The translations under genes were made by a program, and so were the position numbers. Of a stretch of DNA of 62,555 bases, positions 17,823 through 26,189 are shown one piece after another. Source of the DNA: JBHOQX01 sp042408595 (GTDB lineage: Bacteria; Chloroflexota; Chloroflexia; Chloroflexales; Roseiflexaceae). The DNA is taken from contig JBHOQX010000108.1 of the NCBI GenBank assembly GCA_042408595.1, positions 1 through 62,555 of the forward strand. Direction: 5' to 3'. Within the stretch, counting starts at the first letter, position 1; each line of letters opens with the position of its first letter. Under the pieces are notes generated by a model. The model was not told the origin of the DNA. It saw nothing but the letters and a program-made list of their open reading frames with translations, and searched no databases.

Positions 17823-18979
17823 AGATCACTGAGGTCAAGGTGTGGCTCGTGGAAGGCGTCAAGTATAACTGGACACTGTTGAAGGTGTATACCGACAGCG
17901 GTCACACTGGCGTGGGCGAGGCGACCAACTGGCCTGGATCGCCGATCATCGAAGCAGCCGTGCGTCACGTCGGCGAGCGCGTGCTCGGGCTGGACCCGCT
18001 GCGCACTGATTTTATCTGGACTAAGCTTTACCGAGACTTGAACTGGATTGGGCCCTACGGTGCCAGCTTGTGTGCCATCAGTGGGCTGGATATGGCGCTG
18101 CTGGACCTCAAAGCCAAGCTGCTTGGCGTCCCTTGCTACGAACTGCTGGGTGGCGCGTTTCGCACCGCTATCCCATTGTATGCCAACTACTGGTTCACGG
18201 GCGGCGAGCACACCGCCGAGTCCTACGCGGCCCAAGCGGCCAAGGTGCGCGCGGCGGGCTTCGGTGGGCTCAAGTTCGACCCCTTCGCCCATGTCAACTA
18301 TCTCTATGGCGAGGACCTGGCGACCAACCTCGGGCTGACGCCAGCACAGCAGGAGCGTGCCTACACCGTGACTCAGGCGGTGCGCGAGGCGATCGGGCCG
18401 GAGTTGGACATGATGATCGAGACCCACGCGATGCTCAACGGGCAGATGGCCGTGGCGATGGCGGAGCGCCTGGCGCCGCTGCGCATCACCTGGTACGAGG
18501 AGCCAGTGGGGCCGGAGAATGTTGCGACGCTGGCGGCGATCCGGCGGCGCATCGCAGGAGCGGTGCCGCTGTGCGTGGGGGAGCGCCACTACACGCGCTA
18601 CGGCTTTCGGCCGGTGCTTGAGCAGCAGCTCTGCGACGTGGTCATGCCGGATGTCACGCGCTGCGGCGGGCCCTCGGAGCTCAAGCGCATCGCCACGATG
18701 GCCGAGGCGTACAACGTCCTGATCGCGCCGCACAACCCGAACGGGCCACTCAGCACGCTGGCCAGCGCCCATGTGTGCGCTGCCATCCCGAACCTGTATC
18801 GCCTGGAATACATGTTCACCGATGTGCCGTGGCGCGACACGGTGATCGATCGGCCGCTCGAAGTGCGAGATGGTGTGCTTCACCTTTCCGACCGACCAGG
18901 CCTGGGGGTCGACTTGGTCGAGGAGGTGATGGAGGCCCACCCAGGGGTGCGCCTGCCGCACGCCGGCTTCTATGTGTAA
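17819..18979 (+). CDS. Enolase-superfamily sugar-acid dehydratase, copy 2 (DgoD-like)
   Basis: 386 residues from ATG 17819, which overlaps the previous stop as ATGA. The capping domain is 'MKITEVKVWLVEG', then 'GASLCAISGLDMALLDLKAK'. The barrel has 'GLKFDPF' (the Lys-x-Asp acid motif), metal ligands in 'MIETHAMLN', 'WYEEP' and 'GERHY', and the base His in 'APHNPNGPL', a layout like galactonate and gluconate dehydratases. Here the first ligand is Glu rather than the Asp of copy 1. Coupled translation with the DapA-family gene supports an aldonate or aldarate to 2-keto-3-deoxy acid step. A dispersed repeat and 600 bases follow before the next gene. Confidence 0.85.
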   Translation: MKITEVKVWLVEGVKYNWTLLKVYTDSGHTGVGEATNWPGSPIIEAAVRHVGERVLGLDPLRTDFIWTKLYRDLNWIGPYGASLCAISGLDMALLDLKAKLLGVPCYELLGGAFRTAIPLYANYWFTGGEHTAESYAAQAAKVRAAGFGGLKFDPFAHVNYLYGEDLATNLGLTPAQQERAYTVTQAVREAIGPELDMMIETHAMLNGQMAVAMAERLAPLRITWYEEPVGPENVATLAAIRRRIAGAVPLCVGERHYTRYGFRPVLEQQLCDVVMPDVTRCGGPSELKRIATMAEAYNVLIAPHNPNGPLSTLASAHVCAAIPNLYRLEYMFTDVPWRDTVIDRPLEVRDGVLHLSDRPGLGVDLVEEVMEAHPGVRLPHAGFYV

Positions 18980-19588
18980 ATGCGATCGGACATGTGGAGG
19001 GGTAGTGATGACCTCCACCGTGGCGACTCGAGAGAGAGGGCGAGTAAGCACTGTTAATGCCGATCTAAGCCCGTTCGCGACACGCATGATATACTCGGCA
19101 GAAGGTCTTAGAAGCTGTCTGCAACAGCGAGGTTTGGCGGGCGTAGCCCTCCACGATCCTTGTGTTCCGTCGCGCGGGCGGCGGCTGAGCCGCCGCCCGC
19201 GCGACGGAGCAAGCTTGCTTTCGGGGGCCCGTGGCCCTCATGCCCCCACCAGAAGCTTTTCAGATAGCCGCTTGAGGACAGGTTTGCACGGTGGTCCACC
19301 GCGCCGCATCGCCCGTACGTGACGTGCTCGCACCGGCAGCCCGCCGCAATGCGGTGTCGGATCGCAATCCGACTGCCAGTCATGCGAAAGGACAGGCTGC
19401 GATATGCGGCATCGCGGCGCACTCCTTCGCGCGGGCCGGTGGGAGTTCAGCGTTAGCTTGGCAGGCGCGCATCGTCAAACATCTGACACACGAGGTCGCT
19501 CTCGGCGACGACGGCGGCAAGCGCCGATCGCCATTCCCCTCTGCCGGAGGAGCGACGAACAATGACCGATCGACGAACGGAGGGTGAC
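18980..19588. other. Intergenic stretch carrying a dispersed repeat
   Basis: 609 bases, of which 19110-19276 is repeat copy B. I see no conserved protein, RNA gene or clear terminator in the remainder. Confidence 0.4.
19110..19276 (+). repeat. Dispersed palindromic element, copy B
   Basis: It begins AGAAGCTGTCTGCAAC and ends with a degenerate inverted copy, CTTTTCAGATAGCCGCTTGAG. In the middle, about 39 bases form a perfect palindrome, CGTCGCGCGGGCGGCGGCT followed by its complement. A second GC hairpin (GGGGGCCCGTGGCCCTCATG region) follows. About 167 bases in all, with no reading frame of its own. Confidence 0.65.
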
Positions 19589-20395
19589 ATGTCCGGTGAT
19601 CAGCACGGACTCGCGATCGATCTGCGGGATGCGCGCGCGCTCGTGACCGGTGTCAGCAGCGGGATCGGCGCGGGGATCGCGGCGGCGCTGGCGCGGGCCG
19701 GGGCAGATGTCGCTGGCTGTGGCCTGGACGACGCCATGAGCGCGGGCGCGCAGGTGTTTCTCAACGGCGTGCGGCACGCCAATCGGCGCGGTTGGTACCG
19801 GGCGATCGATCTCGGCACGGCCCACGCACCGGCTGAACTCGTCGCCTGGGCGGCCGAGACGCTTGGTGGGATCGATCTGCTCGTCTCGAACGCCGGGCGC
19901 AACATCTTCGCCGGGGCCGCTCGTTGTACCGAAGCAGAGTGGACCGACAACATCAACCTGAATCTGGCGGCGCACTGGCGGCTTGCGCAGGCCGCCCGGC
20001 CACACCTGGAGCACGGTACCCACCCGGTGATCATCGTGATCGCCTCGAACCACGCCTACGCCACGCTGCCTGGCTGTTTTCCGTATAATGTCGCTAAAGC
20101 CGGGCTGACAGCCCTGGTTCAATCGCTGGCGCTGGAGTGGGGGCCACGTATTCGCACCGTCGGGATCGCACCCGGCTTCGTTGAAACCCCGCTCAGCGAC
20201 GCCTGGTTCAACACCTTTGCCGATCCAGCCGCGAAGCGTAGGCAGATCGTCAGCCTGCATCCGGTGGGGCGGCTTGGCACGCCGGAGGATATCGGCACAC
20301 TCTGCGCGTTTCTCTGTAGCCCGCTCGCCGGTTTCATCAGCGGCAGCACCGTGCTGATCGACGGCGGGCGCAGCGCCGCCTTGCAAGATGACTGA
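19589..20395 (+). CDS. Short-chain dehydrogenase/reductase, likely sugar-acid oxidoreductase
   Basis: 268 residues from ATG 19589, preceded by GGAGGG. Classical SDR landmarks: cofactor loop 'VTGVSSGIGAG', 'SNAGRN', catalytic Ser in 'VIASNHAY' and 'YNVAKAG' with the Tyr 13 residues after that Ser. The C-terminal 'SGSTVLIDGGRS' is the usual family end. It sits 21 bases upstream of mannonate dehydratase. The classical pathway needs a fructuronate reductase (UxuB) before UxuA, and SDR enzymes replace UxuB in several lineages, so that role fits the context, but substrate identity is inferred. Confidence 0.85.
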   Translation: MSGDQHGLAIDLRDARALVTGVSSGIGAGIAAALARAGADVAGCGLDDAMSAGAQVFLNGVRHANRRGWYRAIDLGTAHAPAELVAWAAETLGGIDLLVSNAGRNIFAGAARCTEAEWTDNINLNLAAHWRLAQAARPHLEHGTHPVIIVIASNHAYATLPGCFPYNVAKAGLTALVQSLALEWGPRIRTVGIAPGFVETPLSDAWFNTFADPAAKRRQIVSLHPVGRLGTPEDIGTLCAFLCSPLAGFISGSTVLIDGGRSAALQDD

Positions 20396-20416
20396 CCCCG
20401 GAAGGACGGAACGTTC

Positions 20417-21388
20417 ATGCTCGAAATCGCCGAATTCATCCCCCCGACACCCTCCCCGCTGTGGAAGCTGGCGAAGCAGGCCGGCGTCGATGTGGTGGTG
20501 GGGGGGCTGCCCCCCGCCGATCTGCTCGATGGCGACCAACCCTGGGACTACGAGCCACTGCTGCGGATGAAGCAGCGTTACGAGGCGGCCGCCTTCCGCC
20601 TGGCGGTGATCGAGGCGCGTCCGCCGCTCAACCTGGCCAAGCGCGGCCTGCCCGGGCGCGACGCCGAGATCGACACGGTCTGCACGCTGCTGGAGAACAT
20701 GGGCCGGCTCGGAATCCCGGTGTGGTGTTACGAATGGATGACCGATTTCAATTGGGTGCGCACCAGCACCAGTACGCCCTCGCGCGGCGGCTCGCTGGTC
20801 ACGAGCTACGACCACGCGCTGATGCAGGCCGCGCCGCCAACCGAACTCGGCCCGATCGGCGAAGACGAACTATGGGAGAACCTGGCGTACTTCCTGCGGC
20901 GGGTGCTGCCGGTTGCCGAGCGCGCCGGCGTGCGCCTGGCTATGCACCCGGACGACCCGCCGCTCTCGCCGATCCGCGGCGTCGGGCGGATCATGCGCAG
21001 CGTCGAAAACTTCCAGCGTCTGCTCGACCTGGCGCCCAGCCCGATGAACGGCATCACCCTCTGTCAGGGCAACTTCACGCTGATGACCGACGACCTCCCG
21101 GCCGTCATCCGCCAGTTCGGCCGGCAGGGGAAGATTTTCTTCGTCCACTTCCGCGATGTGCGCGGCACGCCGGAGAAGTTCGAGGAAACCTGGCACGACG
21201 ACGGCCAGACCGACATGCTGGCCTGCATGCGCGCCTACCGCGAGATCGGCTTCGACGGTGTGCTCCGCCCCGACCACGTGCCGACGGTCGAGGGGGACAG
21301 CAACGCCGACGCCGGCTATTCGGCCTTTGGCCGCCTGTACGCTATCGGCTACATCCGCGGCCTGCGCGAGGCGGTGTACGCCGGGTGA
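20417..21388 (+). CDS. uxuA: Mannonate dehydratase
   Basis: 323 residues, slightly shorter than the E. coli enzyme but matching the compact bacterial type. A TIM barrel with family landmarks: 'GVRLAMHPDDPP', 'ITLCQGNF', 'FFVHFRDVRG' and 'GVLRPDHVP', which supply the metal-binding His, Cys, His and Asp residues. It removes water from D-mannonate to give 2-keto-3-deoxygluconate in glucuronate breakdown. It ends the rightward sugar-acid arm; the preceding SDR would supply mannonate and the DapA-family enzyme could use its product. Confidence 0.92.
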   Translation: MLEIAEFIPPTPSPLWKLAKQAGVDVVVGGLPPADLLDGDQPWDYEPLLRMKQRYEAAAFRLAVIEARPPLNLAKRGLPGRDAEIDTVCTLLENMGRLGIPVWCYEWMTDFNWVRTSTSTPSRGGSLVTSYDHALMQAAPPTELGPIGEDELWENLAYFLRRVLPVAERAGVRLAMHPDDPPLSPIRGVGRIMRSVENFQRLLDLAPSPMNGITLCQGNFTLMTDDLPAVIRQFGRQGKIFFVHFRDVRGTPEKFEETWHDDGQTDMLACMRAYREIGFDGVLRPDHVPTVEGDSNADAGYSAFGRLYAIGYIRGLREAVYAG

Positions 21389-21427
21389 TGCGGCGCGGCG
21401 CCGCTGCTGGATGCCCGCCACGCGTCG

Positions 21428-21436
21428 TGCTATCCT
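21428..21436 (+). promoter_or_regulatory. Extended -10 promoter of the SEC-C gene
   Basis: TGC TATCCT, 33 bases before the ATG at 21470. Confidence 0.4.
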
Positions 21437-21469
21437 TCCGCCGCGAAAACCTCACAGTGGAGTGAATCC

Positions 21470-22312
21470 ATGGCGAAACCCGGACGCAACGACCCGTGCC
21501 CGTGCGGCAGCGGCAAAAAGTACAAAAACTGCCACCTGCCGCTCGAAGAAGCCGCTCGCGCCGAGCAGCGCCGCCTGGGCCAGGCGTACGACACGCTGAT
21601 GCCCAAGCTGCTGGAGGCGGCTCGGGGCGTGACGGAGGCCATCCCGGCCGCGCTCGCCCGCTATTGGGACGGAAAGTACACGCCGGAGCACCTCGGCGAG
21701 CTGGACGAGCTGGAGGACAAGGGCGCCGAGCGCTTCCTCGCCTGGCTGGCGTTCGACTACGCGCTGGACGACGGTCGCACCCTGGTGGAGCGGCTGGCCG
21801 CCGGCGAGGGCACGCTCGACCTGACCGATGACGAAGCGCGCCTGCTGGCTGGCTGGGCCGGCGTGCGGCTGCGGCCGTACGTCGCCGAGCGGGTGGTGAA
21901 AGGACAGGAGATCGGCGTCGTTGACCTGCTCGACGGCACGGCCGCCACCGTGGAGGACCGCGCCGCCTCGCGGCAGGTGGCGCCGGGCGAGGTGCTGATC
22001 GCCCATCTGGTGCCGGTCGGCGCGCGCCACTATGTCGCCGGGGCGGCGGCCCATCTGACCGCCGACACGCGCGAGAAGCTCCGCGAGTTCGCCGGGCTGC
22101 ACCTGGAAGCCTACCGCCGCGACCACCCCGCTGCGACCTGGGCCGACCTGCTGCGCGATCGCTCGGAAGTGCTGAACCACTTCGTGATGGCGCTGCCGGT
22201 CGAGGCGCCCGACCCGGGCGTCCTGGAACACCTACTGCTGCAGACGCGCATCGCCCTCAAGCTCGCCGGCGAGTCGCTCGGGGTGGGCCGCGCGGCGGAT
22301 GAGCGCGACTGA
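21470..22312 (+). CDS. SEC-C motif protein of unknown function
   Basis: 280 residues. The N-terminus is a SEC-C zinc-binding motif: 'GRNDPCPCGSGKKYKNCH', with Cys-x-Cys, then Cys-His, as at the tail of SecA and in many small proteins. The remaining 250 residues are acidic and helix-rich, without a family I recognise ('WAGVRLRPYVAERVVKGQ', 'DRSEVLNHFVMALPVEAPDPG'). No signal peptide or membrane segment, so cytosolic. It stands alone under its own extended -10 promoter. The SEC-C motif is known to aid binding to SecB or ribosomes in other proteins; nothing here fixes the role. Confidence 0.75.
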   Translation: MAKPGRNDPCPCGSGKKYKNCHLPLEEAARAEQRRLGQAYDTLMPKLLEAARGVTEAIPAALARYWDGKYTPEHLGELDELEDKGAERFLAWLAFDYALDDGRTLVERLAAGEGTLDLTDDEARLLAGWAGVRLRPYVAERVVKGQEIGVVDLLDGTAATVEDRAASRQVAPGEVLIAHLVPVGARHYVAGAAAHLTADTREKLREFAGLHLEAYRRDHPAATWADLLRDRSEVLNHFVMALPVEAPDPGVLEHLLLQTRIALKLAGESLGVGRAADERD

Positions 22313-22355
22313 GACGCCCGCGCGCCGCCCGCTATCGCAGCCGGCCACTTGCACA

Positions 22356-22379
22356 CCTGTGCTATACTTGCAGCACAGG
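22356..22379. promoter_or_regulatory. Promoter with a perfect inverted repeat before the radical SAM gene
   Basis: CCTGTGCT and AGCACAGG form a perfect 8-base inverted repeat with an 8-base spacer. The spacer contains most of the extended -10 box TGC TATACT (22360-22368). A repressor bound here would occlude the promoter. The ATG lies at 22403. Confidence 0.55.
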
Positions 22380-22402
22380 CGTTCGCATGTGGAGTAGCCG
22401 CC

Positions 22403-23560
22403 ATGACAACCGTCATCGTCGAGCCGGACATCGGGCAAAAGCTTGCCATCCTCGGCAGTGAGGCGTCCGACGAAGTGACCGACGTGCCGGCGACGCAGAG
22501 CATCCAGCAGGGCATCCGCCACGCCACCGGCTTCATCTACACCGCTACGCAGGAGGACGGCGGCAAAACGCGGCTGTTCAAGGTGCTCCAGACCAACGCC
22601 TGCCGCTACGCCTGCACGTACTGCTTCACCTCCTGCGCCATCCGTCGCAAACGGACGACTTTCAAACCCGACGAGCTGGCGACGACCTTCATCTCGCTGC
22701 AGCGCGAGCGGCGGGTGGACGGCCTGTTTCTGTCGTCGGGGATCGTGCCGGACGCCGACACAACGATGGAGAAGATGCTCGCCACCGTCGAACGGCTACG
22801 GCTGAAGGAGGGCTACACCGGCTACATCCATCTCAAGCTGATCCCCGGCGCATCATACGACCTGATCGAGCGGGCGGTCGCGCTCGCCGACCGGGTGAGC
22901 CTGAACCTGGAGGCGCCCAACCCGGCCCGGCTGCGCGACTTGGCGCCCGAGAAGGAGTTCGCCGAGGGCATGTGGCGGCGCATGGGCTGGGCGGCGCAGC
23001 TGATGCGGCAGGCGCGCGCCGAAGGCCGCCGGGCAGCGCGCAGCCTCACCACGCAATTCGTCGTCGGCGCGGTGGGCGAGAGCGACCGCGAACTGCTGGA
23101 GACCGTCCAGCGGGCGCACCGCGAGTTGGGGCTGTGGCGGGCGTACTTCTCGGCCTTCCACCCGATCGAGCGCTCGCCGCTCCAGGACCAGCCCGCCGAA
23201 GACCCGCTGCGCGCCCTGCGGCTGTATCAATCCGATTTCATGCTGCGCGACTACGGCTTCCGCTTCGACGAGCTGCCGTTCGATGAGCGCGGGCTGCTGC
23301 CGCGCGACAAGACGCCGAAGCAGGCCTGGGCCGAGGCGCACCTGCACGAGCCCATTGAGGTGAACCGCGCACCTCGTCACATCTTGCTGCGCATACCGGG
23401 TATCGGGCCGAAGAGCGCCGACAAGATTATCGCCGCACGGCGCGAGGCGCGGCTGCGCGACATGTCGCAGCTCAAGGCGCTCGGGGTGACGGTCGGCTGG
23501 GCGGCGCCGTTTGTCCTGCTAGACGGGCGGCGCGCGCCGGTGCAGTTGGGGCTGTGGTGA
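22403..23560 (+). CDS. Radical SAM protein, putative DNA modification/repair (UDG-linked type)
   Basis: 385 residues from ATG 22403 with GGAG before it. The cluster motif 'CRYACTYCFTSC' gives the Cys-x3-Cys-x2-Cys that binds the 4Fe-4S/SAM centre, after 'KTRLFKVLQTNA'. 'GLFLSSGI', 'GYIHLKLIPGA' and 'RVSLNLEAPN' are barrel strands of this subfamily. The C-terminus (about residues 325-365) is a helix-hairpin-helix, 'LLRIPGIGPKSADKIIAARR', a DNA-binding element. The family normally sits beside a partner with a uracil-DNA glycosylase domain, which is absent here. Its substrate is unknown in general. A palindrome on its promoter suggests damage- or effector-responsive control. Confidence 0.85.
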   Translation: MTTVIVEPDIGQKLAILGSEASDEVTDVPATQSIQQGIRHATGFIYTATQEDGGKTRLFKVLQTNACRYACTYCFTSCAIRRKRTTFKPDELATTFISLQRERRVDGLFLSSGIVPDADTTMEKMLATVERLRLKEGYTGYIHLKLIPGASYDLIERAVALADRVSLNLEAPNPARLRDLAPEKEFAEGMWRRMGWAAQLMRQARAEGRRAARSLTTQFVVGAVGESDRELLETVQRAHRELGLWRAYFSAFHPIERSPLQDQPAEDPLRALRLYQSDFMLRDYGFRFDELPFDERGLLPRDKTPKQAWAEAHLHEPIEVNRAPRHILLRIPGIGPKSADKIIAARREARLRDMSQLKALGVTVGWAAPFVLLDGRRAPVQLGLW

Positions 23561-23984
23561 CAGACACTCGGGGATAGGGAACAGTCGATGAACGAGGTGA
23601 GTGATGCAAGCGCTTGAAGAGCCGAGGATGACCAGGACGCCGAGCTTCTCAAGGCTTGATCGATTGACGTCAGCAGATGCGCAGCAGCCTGACCGCTCGC
23701 TACGCAAGTGGTTCGATCTCTCCTAACGCGCCGGTCGGGCAGTTCGTCATAGGGTCGGTGCGATGGCCAGTTCTCTCCCCGACATGCTGACGTTTCAGGA
23801 GTTCGCGATGCAGGGGTCGCTCCCGCTCGCGGCCATCCAGCAGACGATGCTGAGCTTCTGCGTGACCGGGCCGATGCCGCCGGGTTCGCGAGCGTCGGCG
23901 GTGAACGCCGACGCTCGCGAACCACGGAACCCTCGATATGGCTTCGCCCGCAGCACCTCCCGTTCCAGAACAGCCTCTGTGGCA
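23561..23984. other. Intergenic region between convergent genes
   Basis: 424 bases. It holds one very strong palindrome (23883-23923), listed separately, and no reading frame with family resemblance. Confidence 0.4.
23883..23923. terminator. Long perfect stem-loop between convergent genes
   Basis: GGTTCGCGAGCGTCGGCG and CGCCGACGCTCGCGAACC pair over 18 bases with a GTGAA loop. It has no T-run. A bidirectional terminator or a palindromic repeat are both possible. Confidence 0.5.
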
Positions 23985-25400
23985 CTACAGCTTCGGCACG
24001 ATATTCTGGTTGAAGCAGAAGAGATTTTTCGGGTCATATGTCGCTTTGATCTCCGCGAGCCGGGCGTAGGTCGCGCTCGGGTACGCCTCGTGCACACGCT
24101 CAGCCCCTTCGTTCTGCAAAAAGTTGACGTACACGCCGGACCCTTCCGCACGGATGGCGTGCCATAGCGCCTCGGTCCAGGCCGTGTGCCTGGTCGTCTC
24201 TTCCGCCGGGTCCACCCATAGCCCGATAATCGCTACTAAGAGGGGCTGGCGGCGGTGGGCGAAGGCGGTGGCATCGACGGGAACTCGCGCCATGGCCCCA
24301 CCCAGACCACGGAACTGCACCAGACTGAAGGGCGAACTGGGCTGGCGCATTGCCGCCAGCACAGCGTCGAGCGCCGCATCGCTCAGGTCGTCGGCGAACA
24401 TCGAGCGGATGGCGGCAGCATGTGGCTCGGCTTGCGGCGCAGTGAAAGTGTAGATCGCCGGGTAGGGCATCATCCTCACGAACTCTGCAACCGGCGCGGC
24501 CAGGGCGCGCAGCGGCGCCAGCGCTCGCTGGCCGTCCGCCTCGTCGCCGGTCCAACAGACCAGGATCAGCAGTACCAGCTCGCCGACCCGTTCCGCCGGC
24601 ACGAACGGCGCCGGCGGGGCGTACATGACGTTGGCGATCGTTGTCAGCTCCTCCGGCGCGCCGACCGCGTACTCCAGATAGCCGCGCAGCACTTCGCGGG
24701 TAGCCGGCAGGAGCAGTACGCCGGCCAGCACCTGACCGACCGGCGCCAGGCGGTAGGTGAACTCGGTCACGATCCCGAAATTGCCGCCGCCGCCACGGAT
24801 AGCCCAGAACAGGTCGGGGTGCTCTGTCTCGCTGGCAGTGATGATCTCACCCTCGGCGGTGACCACCTGTGCTGCGAGAAGATTGTCGATGGCGAGGCCG
24901 TACTTCCGCACCATGAAACCGATCCCACCGCCGGTGGTCAGCCCGCCCATGCCGACGGAGCTGGTGTCGCCGGTGGAGAGCGCCAGGCCGTGGGCGTGGG
25001 CCGGGCCGGCTAGGTCGCCGGAGGTCGCGCCGGCCTGCACCCGGGCGATGCGCGCCTCCGGATCGATACTGACCTGCTTCATGCCCGACAGGTCAGCGAC
25101 AACCGCGCCGGTGATCACGCTCAGGTGCGCGACGCTATGGCCGCCGCTACGTACTGCCAGGGGCAGCAAGTGCGCGCGGGCGAAGCGCACGGTTGCGGCC
25201 ACGTCCTGCGGCGTGGCGGCCCGCACCACCGCCAGCGGACGGCGGTCGGGGCCAAACAGGGCCGTTGCGCGGGATGTGTCGTAGTCGGCGCTGTCGGCGG
25301 TGATGATCTGGCCGGAGAGCTGTGCGCGGAGAGCGCGGAACTGGTCGGCTCTCGAATGGTGGCCGCGCGCTGGCCCAGATGGCTGGATAGCAAGTGTCAT
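23985..25400 (-). CDS. FAD-linked oxidase, berberine bridge enzyme-like
   Basis: 471 residues from ATG 25400, with AAGGGG upstream. The PP-loop FAD domain has 'VRSGGHSVAHLS', whose His is the covalent 8-alpha attachment site, then 'SVGMGGLTTGGGIGF' and 'LFWAIRGGGGNFGIVTEF'. The C-terminal BBE segment has 'RLAEIKATYDPKNLFCFNQN'. The second covalent Cys found in bicovalent members (usual 'GxxCG') is replaced by 'AGATSGDLAG', so FAD is probably held by a single bond. These enzymes oxidise sugars, alcohols or secondary metabolites; the substrate is open. No Tat signal, so likely cytosolic. Confidence 0.88.
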   Translation of the reverse strand: MTLAIQPSGPARGHHSRADQFRALRAQLSGQIITADSADYDTSRATALFGPDRRPLAVVRAATPQDVAATVRFARAHLLPLAVRSGGHSVAHLSVITGAVVADLSGMKQVSIDPEARIARVQAGATSGDLAGPAHAHGLALSTGDTSSVGMGGLTTGGGIGFMVRKYGLAIDNLLAAQVVTAEGEIITASETEHPDLFWAIRGGGGNFGIVTEFTYRLAPVGQVLAGVLLLPATREVLRGYLEYAVGAPEELTTIANVMYAPPAPFVPAERVGELVLLILVCWTGDEADGQRALAPLRALAAPVAEFVRMMPYPAIYTFTAPQAEPHAAAIRSMFADDLSDAALDAVLAAMRQPSSPFSLVQFRGLGGAMARVPVDATAFAHRRQPLLVAIIGLWVDPAEETTRHTAWTEALWHAIRAEGSGVYVNFLQNEGAERVHEAYPSATYARLAEIKATYDPKNLFCFNQNIVPKL

Positions 25401-25831
25401 GGAAAACCCCTTTTCGTCGTTACCCTGCTGGGGCACTGCCGGCGGCCTACGCTCAAGTCGCCGTATCGGCGCAATTACAGCGCTTAGGCCGGCGCTGATA
25501 AGCGCTCGAAGCAGGAAAAAAGGGAGTGATGGATTGTCCCAAACCAGGCCCTATTCGGAGACGGAGGGCGGAGGCGCGCTCCGTCGCGGGACCGATAGGT
25601 GGGCGCAGCGCACAGGGCTGGCGCCGGCCCTACGGCCCCTGGCCGCATCCGGAGGCACGGGCAGGCGGCTAGTCTGGCGGCGCCGGCATACAGAGGGCGA
25701 TCGGCAGGTGCGTGTTCGGTTGCAACGCGCCGAACAGAAGCTGCCTGAGACGGGGGCTTCGCTCGTCGTGCACACGGACGTTGGCATGGCGCTGCAAGTA
25801 GGCATTTGCCGCTTGCAATATCGAACATTTG

Positions 25832-25840
25832 TGCTATACT
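25832..25840 (+). promoter_or_regulatory. Extended -10 promoter of the DUF2277 gene
   Basis: TGC TATACT, identical to the box before the radical SAM gene, 65 bases before the ATG. The rest of the 505-base gap 25401-25905 shows no gene. Confidence 0.5.
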
Positions 25841-25905
25841 GGACCGGAAACCCTCGTCCGACACCGCGCCGTTCTCTCCGAACCATCTGCAGGAGGCGAT
25901 GCGCC

Positions 25906-26175
25906 ATGTGCCGCAACATCAGGCCGCTGTTCAACTTCGAGCCGCCGGCGACCGAGGAGGAGATTCGCGCCGCCGCGCTCCAGTTTGTCCGCAAGGTCAG
26001 CGGGTTCAGCCGTCCCTCGCAGGCGAACCAGGCCGCCTTCGACGAGGCGGTCGACGACATCGCCGCAGGCGTGGCCCGGCTGCTCGCCGCGCTCGAAACG
26101 GCCGCGCCACCCAGGGATCGCGAGCAGGAAGCGATTCGGGCGAAAGCGCGCTCCGCCCGGCGCTTTGGCCGGTGA
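25906..26175 (+). CDS. DUF2277 family protein
   Basis: 89 residues from ATG 25906, with AGGAGG nine bases before it. It begins 'MCRNIRPLFNFEPPATEEEI', the invariant start of DUF2277, and continues 'AALQFVRKVSGFSRPSQANQ', then 'FDEAVDDIAAGVARLL'. This small helical family is widespread in Actinobacteria and Chloroflexota and has no established function. Cys2, Arg3 and Asn4 are the conserved residues. The gene has its own extended -10 promoter and lies just before a decayed sigma factor gene. Confidence 0.88.
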   Translation: MCRNIRPLFNFEPPATEEEIRAAALQFVRKVSGFSRPSQANQAAFDEAVDDIAAGVARLLAALETAAPPRDREQEAIRAKARSARRFGR

Positions 26176-26189
26176 TGCCCGGATGATGG

